Source of the DNA: Shinisaurus crocodilurus | Lineage: Eukaryota > Chordata > Lepidosauria > Squamata > Shinisauridae | NCBI GenBank assembly: GCA_021292165.1 | Contig: CM037877.1 | Coordinates: 132,612,274 to 132,676,273, forward strand | DNA length: 64,000 bases | Reading direction: 5' to 3' | Shown here: one piece after another, positions 44,695 to 55,992 of the stretch | How the letters are laid out: every line of letters begins with the position of its first letter | How positions within the stretch are numbered: the stretch's first letter is position 1 | Position numbers and translations under genes: made by a program | The notes under the pieces: model-generated | What the model was told of the DNA's origin: nothing | What the model saw: the letters and a program-made list of their open reading frames with translations, nothing else | Database searches by the model: none

Positions 44695-44712
44695 ATCCCA
44701 CCGCTGCCACCA
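44695..44712 (-). other. tRNA primer binding site
   Basis: TGGTGGCAGCGGTGGGAT starts at the first base after the 5' LTR. It begins with TGG, the complement of a tRNA CCA end. I do not assign the tRNA. The site also lies in the open frame upstream of the preferred start codon. Confidence 0.85.
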
Positions 44713-45891
44713 AGTGGAAGACCGCCAACCTGGTCTTCTGCGCGGGTTCAATACTAAGGGGGTAGCGAGTCCTGGGGGCGGGCCTTCTCCGAGGTCCCCC
44801 AGCGACTATCACCCTTAGCCTAGAACAAAGGGATAACTTATAGCCACAAAAGTATCTTTTATAAAACAAGTTTATTTACAAAATGACCGTCACAAACCCA
44901 GACACACGCCAGCAATACAGCTTATCAGTACAGCACAAAGTAGCAAGCAAGAAATCTCAAGGACACCGTGATTTCAGGGCTCTCAGCTAGTTAGTTCAGC
45001 TCGGGCTCCAGCAGAGCCCCGGTCAACCGCATGCTGCTAGCTGGGTTCCCGGCGGAGGTCCGGTCTACCCAAGCGGCTAGCTGGGTTCCCGGCGGAGGTC
45101 CGGTCTACCCAAGCGGCCAGTGATTTCAGCTTGGTTTCCCGGGGGTCCTGTCAACCCAAGCGGCCAGTGATTTCAGCTTGGTTTCCCGGGGGTCCGGTCA
45201 ACCCAAGCGGCCAGTGATTTCAGCTTGGTTTCCCAGGGGTCCGGTCAACCCAAGCGGCCAGTGATTTCAGCTAGCTGGAGCACGCCGGGTGCTGCTACCC
45301 GGGGTTGCCGATCCCTTCGTTCCCTTACCCCAAGCATGGGGCAAGACTGCTGATCAGGTCCAACAACTCAGTTCCCTTGCGCAGGGTGTTTTATACCTTG
45401 GGTTTCAGGTAGCCCCTCCCTCTGCAATCAGGTGGGTGGCCAATCAGGTGGGTTGCCACCCTCCTCAGGTGGGCGGCCAATCAGGTGGGTTGCCACCCTC
45501 CTCAGGTGGGTGGCCAATCAGGTGGGTTTCCACCCTCCTCAGGTGGGCGGCCAATCAGGTGGGTTGCCACCCTCCTCAGGTGGGTGGGGTCCCCTTGAAG
45601 CCACCTGCTTAATGGTCCCATCCTGTGGTGTTGAATGGCCCTTTCTTATGGGTGCCGAAATGTCTGCTCTCGCAAGGTATTCAAGTCTTATGTAGATGGG
45701 GCTGATATACGAGAGCATTGACGAACCTGGGGATGCTTCCTGCCTTCCCCCCTGGGGTGATTCTATGCAGATGTTGTTTGTCCCTGTTGGTCTCTGTGGA
45801 GACTGGCTGTCTCTGCCCCCTGGGTCTCCTTCCCCCCTCCTTGGTGAGTGTGTGTGTGTCAGAAAGGGGTTTTAGGTTGGCTTTCTCCACA
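44713..45891 (-). repeat. 5' LTR of the Gmr1-like element
   Basis: 1179 bp, the same length as the 3' LTR, with about six substitutions between them. It carries TATAAAA at 45389-45395, AATAAA at 44871-44876 and both tandem arrays. A minus-strand frame at 45681-45892 repeats the gag-pol C-terminus because the same codons lie in each LTR. It has no start of its own and is not a gene. Confidence 0.95.
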
Positions 45892-45896
45892 GTTTT

Positions 45897-47515
45897 TACT
45901 GGAGGCTTGTGCCTGAGGGGAGTTACACTGTAGATATGCTGTGCTGGCAAATTGGCAGTTATTGTTACCACTAGGAGGTGAAGATGAAGCCAGGTTCTCT
46001 CTATTTATATGGAAAGGTAGGGCTGAGATTGGTACCATCTGATTGGGGAATAAGTGAACATTCTAAAGATGCCCATTTGTTGAAAGGTTATGCAAAGATG
46101 GGGTGATGGAATGTTGACTATCCCAAAGCTGATTGGCTGGAGGGTTCTGACTGGACAGAATATAAGGAACTGTGGAGAGTCTGACAGGGGGAGTTAGTTG
46201 GAGACTGACAGGGGAATCTGTTAGAAGGAGCATGGCTGGAGAGTTGCTTGAGGAGGTGTCTTTGTGAGAGGATGGGGAGCCTGAGGAAAACATCAGCCAG
46301 GAAGAAGAGCAGCTACTGGACCAGGAGGCCAAGCTGAAAGCAGATTAGGAAGAAGCTAAAGAAGGTCTGCAAGTGGGAAGAGGAAGACACCTGGAGCAGC
46401 CTTTGGAGGAAAGAGCTGAAGCCTGAGTGACACCTAGTGGCAGTTATCTTAAGACTGAGCAGCTGCTGGACCAGATGGAAGACTTCAGGGAAAGCCTGGC
46501 ATTGAAGGTTCCAGGTGGAATTTGAATCTGACCAGAGAGAAGACTGCCTTTCAAGCCCACATTTTAAGCCTGTGAGTTAACTGGGGTGGAGCTCGATAGG
46601 GGTATTGGCTTAAGGTTGGTTAGGGATAGGAACTGGGGCTTAACTAGAACCTGATTGGTGTTAAATGTAACAGTGTAGAAACCCTGTTTTAAAAATATTC
46701 ACAAAATGCTTAAAATAGTAAGCGTTCCTGTTTTCTTTTAAATAAAATACTATATATCTTTGTTTACTTTTCTGGCACCTCTGATCTGTTTTGTCTCATG
46801 CCTAATGGCTAGTTACTTTGAGGGGGAAAGGGTATCTTAAATAAAAGGAGTATGGTATAATGGTGGAAGTGGAAGGGAAGGGAGGGATTACCCAGTGGTG
46901 AGGGGTGATCCTCCACATTTGGGGTCATAGGGGTGGGTTTGCCCTAGTGACTAGTGCACAAGACCCCAGCCCAAGACCCAGGTTCTCCACACCTGTACTC
47001 TTAACTCCTGATGAAGTTCTTCATGCTGTGGCCAAACACATTCTTCCCAATCCCTGTGGGGTGCAACCCATCCCTTGCCAGCAGTCCATCTTCCCGGAAG
47101 TGTAGCCTGTGGTCCCAGAATCCAAATCTCTCACATCGGCACCACCTTGGTAGCCAGTCATTCATCCGGAGTATTTTTCTTTCCCTTTCTATTCCACTTC
47201 CAAGTATTCTTTATTTTATTTATTTATTATATTTGTTAATCGCCCATCTGGCCGGCCACCTGTACTAGAAGGATGGATGAGAAAACTATCTGGGCCCCAA
47301 AGTTCTTGAGTTGCCTTCTCAAATCTTCAACGTCTGACATGATTTCTTCGTATCTCTGCTTGGCGGTATTAATATTTGTTCCCATGTGGATGAGAAGAAA
47401 GGGATACATATCAGTAGGCTTTATGAGCCTTGGAAACCATTCTGCCACATCTTTAACCCATCCCACAGGGAGCCAGCATACCTGGCGAGTCCATGGATCT
47501 TCGCGACATACTTAG
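45897..47515. other. Unassigned, with promoter-like and L2-tail segments
   Basis: 46000-46900 includes 'gacagaatataaggaactgt', a purine-rich stretch and 'ttttaaataaaatac' at about 46733-46748, which might be an LTR or old retrocopy, but I see no boundaries. An L2-like tail ('ttatttatttattatatttg' then 'ttaatcgccc') lies at about 47214-47248. No gene is supported. Confidence 0.4.
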
Positions 47516-47592
47516 AATCATAGAAAAAAATCATAGAAAAGTAGAGTTGGAAGGGGCCTACAAGGCCATCGAGTCCAGCCCCCTACTTCAGT
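47516..47592 (-). mobile_element. CR1 3' end fragment (TCTATG type)
   Basis: Contains 'gagttggaaggggcctacaa' and 'ggccatcgagtccagccccc', the reverse complement of the CR1 3' end at 59584-59650, with 'aatcatagaa' terminal repeats at its low-coordinate end. Confidence 0.85.
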
Positions 47593-47806
47593 TGTGTTAC
47601 ATGAAAAGAAAGGGGGGGGGAAGAAAAAAATTGTTAGGGACCTCCCCCTTGTCTCTCTTCCACTAAAACTCTGCTGCCAGACTCCTGATTGCTCGCTCTC
47701 TGAGGACTGTTCCCACAATAGTGGGATCCTATCCCCCTCTAATACTTTATTAAATAACAATTTAATTTAATTTAGGTATTAACATTTTCTTAAATATTTT
47801 ATAATA

Positions 47807-49229
47807 TTATGGTCCCAAACCATCTACTCCTGGGGACTTCCCCAATTTTAATTTATTAATAATAACACCCCCTATTTCTGCTTCAGAGACCGGTTGTTCC
47901 ATTAACTCCCTGTCAGCATCCTCCAGCCTAATCTTCCAATATCTGTCATATTCTTTAATCTTTCCCTCGGGACAACCCCCTGTAGAGTACAATTCTTGAT
48001 AAAACTCTTGAAATACTACTAGTTTTTCCTTCATCAAATTACATCTTTTACCTGTTTTATCTTTAATCACACCAATTAAGTTCTTAGCTTTTTTTGATTG
48101 TGTGGATCTAGCCAGCATCTTAGAATTTTTATTACTAAATTCAAAAAATTCCCTTTTCAAATATATCAAATTTCTCTGCACTTTCCCCATATCCTTATTC
48201 TCCAATTCCTTCCTTTTCGCTTGCAATTGTGCGTAAATTTGCTTATCTCTATCCATTATAAATTTCCCTTCCAATTCTCTCATTTCTTCCTCCAATCTTT
48301 TCATATATTCTTCTTGTTGTCTTTTCAGTTTACATGATTCTCTAATACTAATCCCTCTCATCACTGCTTTCATTAGTGTACTACACTATACCCTCAGTAC
48401 ATTGTTGTTGTCCCATATCATTAATTGCCCATATATCCTGCATTTCTTTTTCAATTTTATCCACTATATGTTTGTATTGAAAAATCTTTGTATCTAACCT
48501 CCATCTTTTAGCCTCCCTATAATCTTCCTTAATTTTAATATCCATTTTAACTGACGCATGACCCGTTACTTTTATAATCCCTACATCAGTATTCGTCACT
48601 CTCAAAGTTAAATTTTTTGATACAAAAATATGACTCTTATGAACCGATGAGTATAAGGTAAATTCCTTTTCATCTTCTTTCATCATTCTCCAAACATCCC
48701 AAAACTCATTTCTGTTCATAATGTTACTTAAAATAGTGATATTATTACACTTTTCATCTGCAGTGGGATTAGATTTATCTTTCTGTTTATCCAACACCAT
48801 ATTAAAATCCTCTGCCATTACTATAAAACCCTTTCGAATATCCTCCATTTCTTTAAACACTTTCCCATAGAATCCCCCTGATTTCCATTTGGAGCATATT
48901 TGTTAACCAACTATATTCTTCCTACCCCATTATGCCCTGTAGTATTATATATCTTCCCCCTTCCCATATCATCCTTTTTCACCTTTACCACATTAAAACC
49001 ACATTTCTTTGATATAATAGTCGCAACCCCTCTTGCTTTTGAGGTTCCATAAGCTTTCTCATAAATAGCTGGCCACCTCAATTTAAGCTCATTAACCCCT
49101 TCTTTTGATTGATGTGTTTCCTGAAGGAATATTATATCTGCTTTATCTCTATTCAATAACGCCTCCACCCTTCTCCTTTTAACAACAGACCTTTAACATT
49201 TAAAGTTGTAATCCTTAGCTTATTATCCA
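47807..49229 (-). pseudogene. L1 ORF2 remnant: endonuclease and start of RT
   Basis: An ATG at 49227-49229 starts 'MDNKLRITTLNVKG', the N-terminus of an L1 APE-type endonuclease, followed by a shift. 48911-49168 has 'DIIFLQETHQS'. 48381-48860 has 'IVMAEDFNMVLDKQKD', with A where active enzymes have G-D. 47807-48373 is the lysine/glutamate-rich linker ending with 'KLGKSPGVDGLGP' of the RT. The catalytic YADD part is absent. Confidence 0.88.
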
Positions 49230-49276
49230 TAATCTTTTGCCAAAAGTCCTCCTTGTTGGTCCCTTATAGTGACACA

Positions 49277-49518
49277 CATATTTATTTATTTTTATTTATT
49301 ACATTTATACCCCGCCTTTTTTCCTGCAAGGAACCCAAGGCGGCTTACATAATCCTCCTCCTCCTCTCCATTTTATCCTCACAACAACCCTGTGAGGTAG
49401 GTTAGGCTGAGAGTCCGTGACTGGCCCAAAGTCACCCAGTGAGTTTCATGGCCGAGCGGGGACTAGAACCCGGATCTCCCGAGTCCCAGTCCAACACTCT
49501 CACCACTACGCCACACTA
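49277..49518 (-). mobile_element. tRNA-derived SINE inserted in the L1
   Basis: Full-length copy of the SINE at 7273-7515, same orientation, with the (AATA)n tail at the low-coordinate end and the tRNA-like head at 49440-49518. It sits between L1 ORF1 and ORF2. Confidence 0.9.
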
Positions 49519-49797
49519 ACTATCCCCCTAATCCCCCTCCCCCAATCCCCCCACCCCTGACCCCCACATTGAACATTTTCTTCCCCCCTCTTTCTCCTGG
49601 GGTTGAGTACCCCACTCATTGCTTTAAAAACCTCTAGTGGGGGAGGAGGCCACCCCAGCCTCCTGAGCAACAGCCAATCTTTGCTTTCCCGGTCCAACAC
49701 TGCTGTATCCCTTGTCCAACTACTATCATAATATTGGTAACACAATCTCTTAATAAGAGAGAAAAAGGAAAAGGGGGGGGGAGAAAAAAATCGTAGA

Positions 49798-50918
49798 TCA
49801 ATCTTCTGTACTCTCTTCTTCATCGCCACAACAAAGAAGTCCCTCTATGTCTTTGCCGCCAACCGCTCCTAGCTTTTCTTCTTGACCTCCTGCACCATCT
49901 TTTTCTAGTAGCCCCAATTCACGCAGCAGATCCACCCCTTGCTCCAAAGATGTTATCTTGTAATATTTTCTTGCCAATGAGAATTTTTTAAAAACTGGAT
50001 AACCCCAGCTATAAGTAATCCCATTCTTCTTCAATACAGCAATACAAGGCTTCACACTGTGTCTCCAATTTATTGTTTGTGCACAAAGATCATTAAACAC
50101 TTGGACTGGGGTTGTTTGGTACATCAACTGTCCAGACATTTGTCTAATTGCCTTCATAAAGAGATCCTTCTTCTAGTAATTTGCACATCTCATAACAATG
50201 TCTCTAGGACTCAATCAGTCCTCCTCTTTTAAAAGCAACTCCGTGAATACGCTCTATATCCGCTTCTTCCCATTTACCGTCTGGCACCAAAAGCTTCAGC
50301 CATTCCAGAACCCTTTCTCTCAGGTTCTTAGGATTTTCACCACTGTGTTCTGGAAAACTACGTAGACGTATGTTAGGTCTACATTCCCAGTCTTGAATGT
50401 CAATAATTTTCAACTCCTACTGTTCAAACCTGATGTTCTGCTCCAGTATCTCTTTCTTATTCTCTCCTGTTATTTTTTCCAGTTCATTAACTTTCAGGTT
50501 CACCACCTTTATTTCTGCTTTGACTTCCAAAATTGATTATGTAGCTCTGCCACAACATCTGTCACAATCTGATCCTTGAGAGCTTTATTAGACTCTTTCA
50601 TCTGGTCTTTGAGCGTCTGATTATTCTCCTAAATCATCTTTTGGAATCGAGCCAAAAGTTCTTCCAGCTCCATTGTTTTGGCTCGCTTAGGCTTCACCAC
50701 AGTAACAGTGCCCGCCTTCTGCCTAGCTGAAGTTTCTGCCCAGGAGTTACCACTTCCTGTTTTCAATGATTCAGCACTCCAACTTTGCCTATCCCTCCCT
50801 TTAGGCGTAATTGTCAGACACAATTCTCCGCAGGTGTGATGTACTATGATCAGAAGGATGATTTCCCTTCGTTCTCCCCCAGACAGGTAGTGATTGCTGT
50901 TTAAAACGTTTATCTTTA
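49798..50918 (-). pseudogene. L1 ORF1 remnant
   Basis: A likely start ATG near 50918 begins MSKDKRF. 50629-50823 is a basic N-terminal part with 'MELEELLARFQKMI', the beginning of the coiled coil. 50204-50413 holds the RRM-like segment 'CRPNIRLRSFPEHSGENPKN' and 'EEADIERIHGV'. 49798-50157 is the C-terminal domain ('VFNDLCAQTINWRHSVKP' and 'ITSLEQGVDLLRELGL'). Stops between these pieces make it non-functional. ORF1 proteins are RNA-binding chaperones of the L1 particle. Confidence 0.85.
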
Positions 50919-51149
50919 GACATTTGGCATCCAGCCAGGAAAAGCCGAGAAGGAGTTTATCTAACCCCCCTTACTTCCAACTCAAAAAACCAGATATCGT
51001 CAATCTTCCCTTGCAGTCTCCTGGTCTGTACTCATGGATTCCTTTGCTTTCAAGGGAAATATTGTTCTTTAAGAATCTCTCCGACCAAGAGCTCCTCCAT
51101 CCAGCTGCTACTCCATCAAAGCGGAAGTCCCTCCCCCTTTAATTTTATT

Positions 51150-51545
51150 TTTAACTTTGTATATCAACCGGAGCTGATTTTAGGCATCCTGTAATGATTC
51201 TGCGGCTTTCGTTAAGTGCCACGTCCACTTGTTTTGTGTGGACTGAGCTATACCACACAGGACTGGCATATTCACCTGCAGAATAACATAAAGCTAAAGC
51301 TGTGGTTCTTAGTGTTTGCGGTTGCGTGCCCCAGCTGGTTCCCGATAGCTTTTGAAGGATAATGTTCCTTGCAGAGACCTTTTGCTTTATATTTCGGCAG
51401 TGTTTCTTATAGGTCAGTCTGCGATCCACAGTAACGCCCAGGTATTTAGGGGTAAAACAGTGTTCCAGTTGAGCACCCTTCCAGAAAATCTGAAGTTTTC
51501 AGGATGCTTTGTTTATTTATCAGATGGGAAAGCACATGCTTGAGT
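51150..51545 (-). mobile_element. Non-LTR retrotransposon RT C-terminal fragment
   Basis: The minus frame 51151-51429 reads 'LTYKKHCRNIKQKVSARNII', 'ALCYSAGEYASPVWYSSVHT' and 'DVALNESRRIITGCLKSAP', the post-catalytic region of a jockey/RTE-like reverse transcriptase. Upstream minus sequence to about 51545 continues in another frame. The clade is not assigned. It abuts the L1 5' end. Confidence 0.75.
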
Positions 51546-52195
51546 CTTGATAGGATTAGATTTAAGTTGGTTTCTGTCATAGTATGTGCCAAGGTCTTCT
51601 AAGTTCTAATGCATCTGTTAAATTAATTACCTAGCAGGCATCACTCCTAGTAGCATAAGGAGAGAGGTAGCAGCTAACAGTGAAAAATTCAAGGCTTCTA
51701 CATCAAATGGGCATCCACTTTTTGGTTACCATTCTGCACTTCCTAGATTAAAATCAAGGAAAAGTTTCTTCAGAACATCTGTGAATAGTGAAGAAATGGT
51801 GGAAGATGCTAGGATTAGAAAGTGGATGGAAAGAACCGCCTACCCTTAGAACGGCCAGAGCCCCAGGAATGTCTGGCTCCTGGTTAAGAGAACTGGATAA
51901 CCTGGAAATCACTTACCGGTAATAGGCTAAGGACTGGAGTCGGCAGATCAAAGGCAAACTTAAGAAAATGGGGGCTTTCAAATCAACACAGTTCTCTGTG
52001 AGTGTGGAGAACAGACAACTTCACATCTATGCCAGTGCACTCTATGTCCTTCAGCAAGCATTATGGAGGACTTGATGCTGGCTGCTCCAAATGACCTTGA
52101 TGTTGCTCGTTATTGGGCTAAAAATATTTGATATATTTATGTACATTTTATGAGCCTGTCCATGTAAATTAGCCTGTATTTCATATGTGTTTTTA
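51546..52195. other. No recognisable feature
   Basis: No supported gene. It may hold more decayed LINE sequence. Confidence 0.4.
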
Positions 52196-53195
52196 CTAGG
52201 GCTGTGCGTGTAATCACGTTTCAAACCTGAATTGGAATCGGATCGGCCTGATCTGGGTTACATTTTGATTACAGCCGAATCGGATCGAACCCAGACCGGA
52301 TAAAATCACCTGTCATTGGTTCCGTTTGATTACAGGCCATTATGTCCAATCTGGGTGAGCAGCCAGGAAGCTCCTTTTTCTTTCCCTTTCTGAATGGGAG
52401 GGGGAGGGGGGAGGAGGGGAGTATTATTGGCAGCACCATTACCCAATGGTGCTGCAGAGGAAGTTGCCCTTCTCCAATAGTGACGCTGGCTGGAGGAGGG
52501 CTAAGGGAGATCCATGGTTTGCTTTTATATCTCTGACCATGTGTGTTTGGATCAGTTTGCTGGGGAGGCCAGGGATTGCAGTTTGCTCATGGCTCCGCTT
52601 GTTGCTATTAGTTCCCGCTTGCCTCGTAGCCTTGAGGAGAAGAAGGATAGGGGTGTGCGTGTCTCCTTTTGGATTTATTTTGTTTTATCCTTCAATATTA
52701 TTTAATTTAGGAGTAGCTTCATTTTCGAATACAAACAAATCCATTTATTTTTCTTTTCTTCTGACCCCAGTTTGGGGAAGGGGGACTGAAGGAACGTTTG
52801 TTTGTTGCCTTGGGCTGTGCTTTAAGATATCCTAAGTTTTTTAAAATCTTTTTTTAGGATTTAGTTTAGGACCATTAAAGTCCTTTTTGTTCATACAGTT
52901 TGTGGAGTGTTTGCCTCTGCACTTTTGGGGATTGTGTGGTGGGGGGGGCTTGCTTCCAGTTTTTTCAGATATCATTTTAAATTATTAGGATCAGTATTAG
53001 GATCTCATTTCAGGTTGCTCTAGTCCCATTTTCAAATCCCAACACAATCCAGACTCCTTCCTAGGTTCTCCTGAGACCACTTTTGAGGATTGGGGGGGGG
53101 GGGGGCTTCCTGCCAGTTTTTTCAGATATAATTTCCATCATCATCATCATCATGATCTCATTGCATTTTTCACAAGCTCCGTTTTCAAATCATCC

Positions 53196-53468
53196 CAACC
53201 AAGCCAGATATCATGTAAGGATTTTGTTTAGAAGTTGCATTTCAGTCCAAAAGCAATTAAACTTTTTTTCTGCACACCAGTGCTCAGCACCACTACCAGT
53301 GGCTTTTGGGGGCCCAAGCAGCAGTGCTCTCTAAGTCTTGGTCTGGCCACTTTGAGAAATATTAGGAACAGGTATTTATCATCATCATCATCATCATCAT
53401 CATCATCTTTATTATTATTAAACTCATATCTGACACAAAGTCCTGCCAGTAGTCTAGGCTAGCAGCAA
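53196..53468. repeat. Internal duplication, copy 1, with (ATC)n
   Basis: Shares with 54309-54566 the blocks 'catcccaaccaagccagata', 'gtttagaagttgcatttca', 'ctctaagtcttggtctggcc' and 'gtcctgccagtagtctaggc'. Between 'ttaggaacag' and 'ctgacacaaagtcc' this copy has (ATC)n then (ATT)n. Confidence 0.88.
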
Positions 53469-53605
53469 GTTGTGTCCTGTTTCTCACACACACACACACA
53501 CACTTCACACACACACACATACACACCTGTGCGCTGTGCCTGGCTCAAGGGGGGGGGGCAGAGATCTATCCTGCTCTGCCCACCCTACGTCTCTGTAGCT
53601 CTGGG

Positions 53606-53716
53606 CACTATACCCTGCCTTTTTTCCTGCAAGGAACTCAAGGCGGCTTACATAATCATCATCCTCGCCATGTTATCCTCACAACAACCCTGTGAGGTAG
53701 GTTAGGCTGAGAGTCT
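53606..53716 (-). mobile_element. Partial tRNA-type SINE (tail half)
   Basis: Carries 'tataccctgccttttttcct' through 'ccctgtgaggtaggttaggc' and stops before the tRNA-like head. It is a truncated copy of the family at 7273-7515, inside the 3-kb transposon. Upstream, (AC)n runs lie at about 53486-53526. Confidence 0.85.
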
Positions 53717-54308
53717 CTCATAGCCCTACCGCCTCTTGGCCAATCATGATTAATTTGTCTGGGCTAGGTATTGGGGGGGGGGGGACTGATTCTTAAGTGT
53801 CAGAAGGGTGGCTTCCTGACCATACCTAGAGTGCTTGGTGGATATTTGAATACTAATGTGTCCCAGACTCTGAGGGGCCCCAGGGGCCCCAGGAGAAACT
53901 ATGTACAATTACAGAAGACATTTACAGGAGATTCTCAGCCTCTGGCTGAGGCTGAACTTATTTACATTTGCTTTGTTAGGGAGAACATAGGGGCAGCACT
54001 TTTCTTCACATCCCCCCCCCCTTTGGGAAGATGAAATCTGGGGTTTTAAATCCCTTGCATTTCATCTACTTTTACCCTGAAGAAAAGCTTGGGACAGCTT
54101 GCCCACCAACACATTTTCCTTGCCCTGAATGTGCACAACAGAAAAATCAAAATTTTGCAGGGCTAGGCTTTTCTGCCCTATAGGGCAAGGACAGAATGGG
54201 ATGACTATCCCCTGTTAGAATCGAGTGCTGAACCAGGGAGGTTCTACTTGGGCAGTTGGAAAACAGAGCCCTGAAATTTTCTAACTTTCCGGATGATTTG
54301 GCTCACTG

Positions 54309-54473
54309 GGCATCCCAACCAAGCCAGATATCATTTGTTTAGAAGTTGCATTTCAATTCAAAAGCAATTAAACTTTTTTTCTGCACACCAATGCTCAGCA
54401 CCAGTGGCTTTTGGGCCCCCAAGCAGTGCTCTCTAAGTCTTGGTCTGGCCACTTCGAGAAATATTAGGAACAG

Positions 54474-54511
<38 letters not shown>

Positions 54512-54566
54512 ATTATATATCTGACACAAAGTCCTGCCAGTAGTCTAGGCTAGCAGCAAGTTGTGT
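54309..54566. repeat. Internal duplication, copy 2, with (TTG)n
   Basis: Second copy of 53196-53468, in direct orientation about 1.1 kb away. In place of (ATC)n it has (TTG)n then a short ATT run (about 54474-54516). Flanking sequence is close on both sides of the microsatellite. Confidence 0.88.
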
Positions 54567-55333
54567 CTGCAGTCCCTGCTGGGGGGCTAGGGTGACTGCC
54601 CACTTTGTCTAGGACTACCTGCCCGCCTGTCTGCTGGTCCGGAGTCCCTGCTGGGGGCTTGGGTGAATGGGTAGAAGAAGGGGAATGCCTGCCCCAAATT
54701 AGTCTGTGTCCCACCTTGTTTTCTTTATGGTGCTTGTGAGCTTTCCTGCATCCTTGCTGTTCGTGGCTTCAAGCTGTGCTTAGGGTTTATTAAAAGAAGG
54801 GGTGCCCCTGTTGCTGCTAACCTAACTGCCCGATAGGGATGTGTTCTCCAGGTGGCTGGGGAAATTTGTATGCCAAAAGAAAGGATTAGTGCAGCGGCTT
54901 AGTACAGCTGCTGACAGAGAGAGTCCAAAAAGTTCCCTGTGAAAGATCTCCTGTTTTGGGGAAGAGGGCTGCAGAGGAACCACAAGACCCATGTGTCTGA
55001 AATTTGGGGGGCATAAGCAGCTCGAGGACATCTGCAATTTCACCAGGTGTCATGTTTCTATCTTTTAAAATGAAGAAGTGAAAGATGTTTCCCCCCAATG
55101 CAAGTCTATGGAAAAAACTAGACGGAATTGATTCAGTTACCGTAATCGATTCCGCGTAATCATAATCGGATCGTGATAGATACAGATTGGATGGAATCGT
55201 AATTGGGCCCGATCCTGATTACACAGATCGATCGGAATCAGATTGGAGGGGCCGTGCACAGCCCTAGTTTTATATATAGGCTGTTGCCTGATCTTATTTG
55301 TATTTTTAGTTTTTCTGTGGTTCTCCTGACATG

Positions 55334-55374
<41 letters not shown>

Positions 55375-55992
55375 GCTTTGTATATCTCTATTTATATGTT
55401 TTAATTGTACAAGTTTTAATGTTGTAAAGCCTCCTTGAGTCCCAGTACTGGGAAAATCATCATCATCAACAACAACAATTTTCTTGGATGAGTTTCACTT
55501 GGTACAGCTCGAGGACATTGACAAAGGTGCTTGGGCAGGTTTGTGCAACCATTTTTGTATTGGATCCTTGTCCCTATTGGCTTATAAAACCTGTTAGGGA
55601 GGGAACAGCTTGCTGGGCCAGGGAGGTGTTAAATGCCTCCTTGTGAGAGGGAGTGGTGCAAGGCTGCCTGAAAGAGGTGGTGGTGAGACCACTCCTGAAG
55701 AAATCCTCCCTAGACCCAGAAAATCTTAATAATTTTAGGCCGGTGGCAAATGTTCCTTTCCTGGACAAGGTCCTTGAGCAGGTGGTGGCCAACCAGCTCC
55801 AGACGCTCTTCAATGATACCAGTTATCTGGATCCATTTCAGTTAGGGTTCAGGCCAGGTTTTGGCATGGAAAGTGCCTTGGTCGTCCTGTATGATGACCT
55901 ATGTCAGGAGAGAAACATGCGGAGTGTGACCTTGTTGGTACTCCTGGATCTCTCAGTGGCTTTCTATACCATCAACCATGGTATCCTTCTAG

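Larger units (their letters stand above)
38870..45891 (-). mobile_element. Full-length Gmr1-like Ty3/gypsy retrotransposon
   Basis: A 7022-bp element with two 1179-bp LTRs, flanked by the 5-bp duplication GTTTT (38865-38869 and 45892-45896). In minus-strand order: 5' LTR (45891-44713), primer binding site, one gag-pol frame, polypurine tract, 3' LTR (40048-38870). My base-by-base comparison of the LTRs found about six substitutions and no indels, so the insertion is young. Pol has protease, then integrase, then RT-RNase H; most Ty3/gypsy elements have integrase last. This is the Gmr1 arrangement described in fish, amphibians and reptiles. Every catalytic residue I checked is present and the frame has no stop, so the copy could be mobile (inference). 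Related solo LTRs are at 37792 and 58363. Confidence 0.96.
47800..51138 (-). mobile_element. L1 LINE, decayed, 3'-truncated
   Basis: A minus-strand element with a GC-richer 5' region at about 50830-51138, ORF1 remains (49798-50918) and ORF2 remains (47807-49229). It stops just after the 'SPGVDG' block, so most of RT and the 3' end are missing. A tRNA-type SINE is inserted between ORF1 and ORF2. The frames carry many stops and shifts. Confidence 0.88.
52196..55267. mobile_element. 3-kb DNA transposon with GATCGGATT-rich ends
   Basis: Starts CTAGGGCTGTGC and ends GCACAGCCCTAG, a perfect 12-bp inverted repeat. The flanks share TTTTA (52191-52195 and 55268-55272). Both ends (about 52220-52340 and 55125-55250) are packed with 'aatcggatcg'-type motifs in both orientations, like the GACTCG arrays of family 2. 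The interior contains a duplicated segment, microsatellites and a partial SINE. No transposase frame is visible. The short shared flank leaves the superfamily open, though the ends look hAT-like. Confidence 0.7.

Noticed and set aside
45681..45971. 96-codon minus frame ending like the gag-pol C-terminus
   Set aside because: It is the 5' LTR copy of the 71 terminal codons that both LTRs carry, preceded by flanking DNA. It has no independent coding evidence.
49440..49518. tRNA-like box A and box B, possible tRNA gene
   Set aside because: The same head occurs in several copies always joined to the same SINE body and tail, and it does not fold as a full tRNA cloverleaf by eye.
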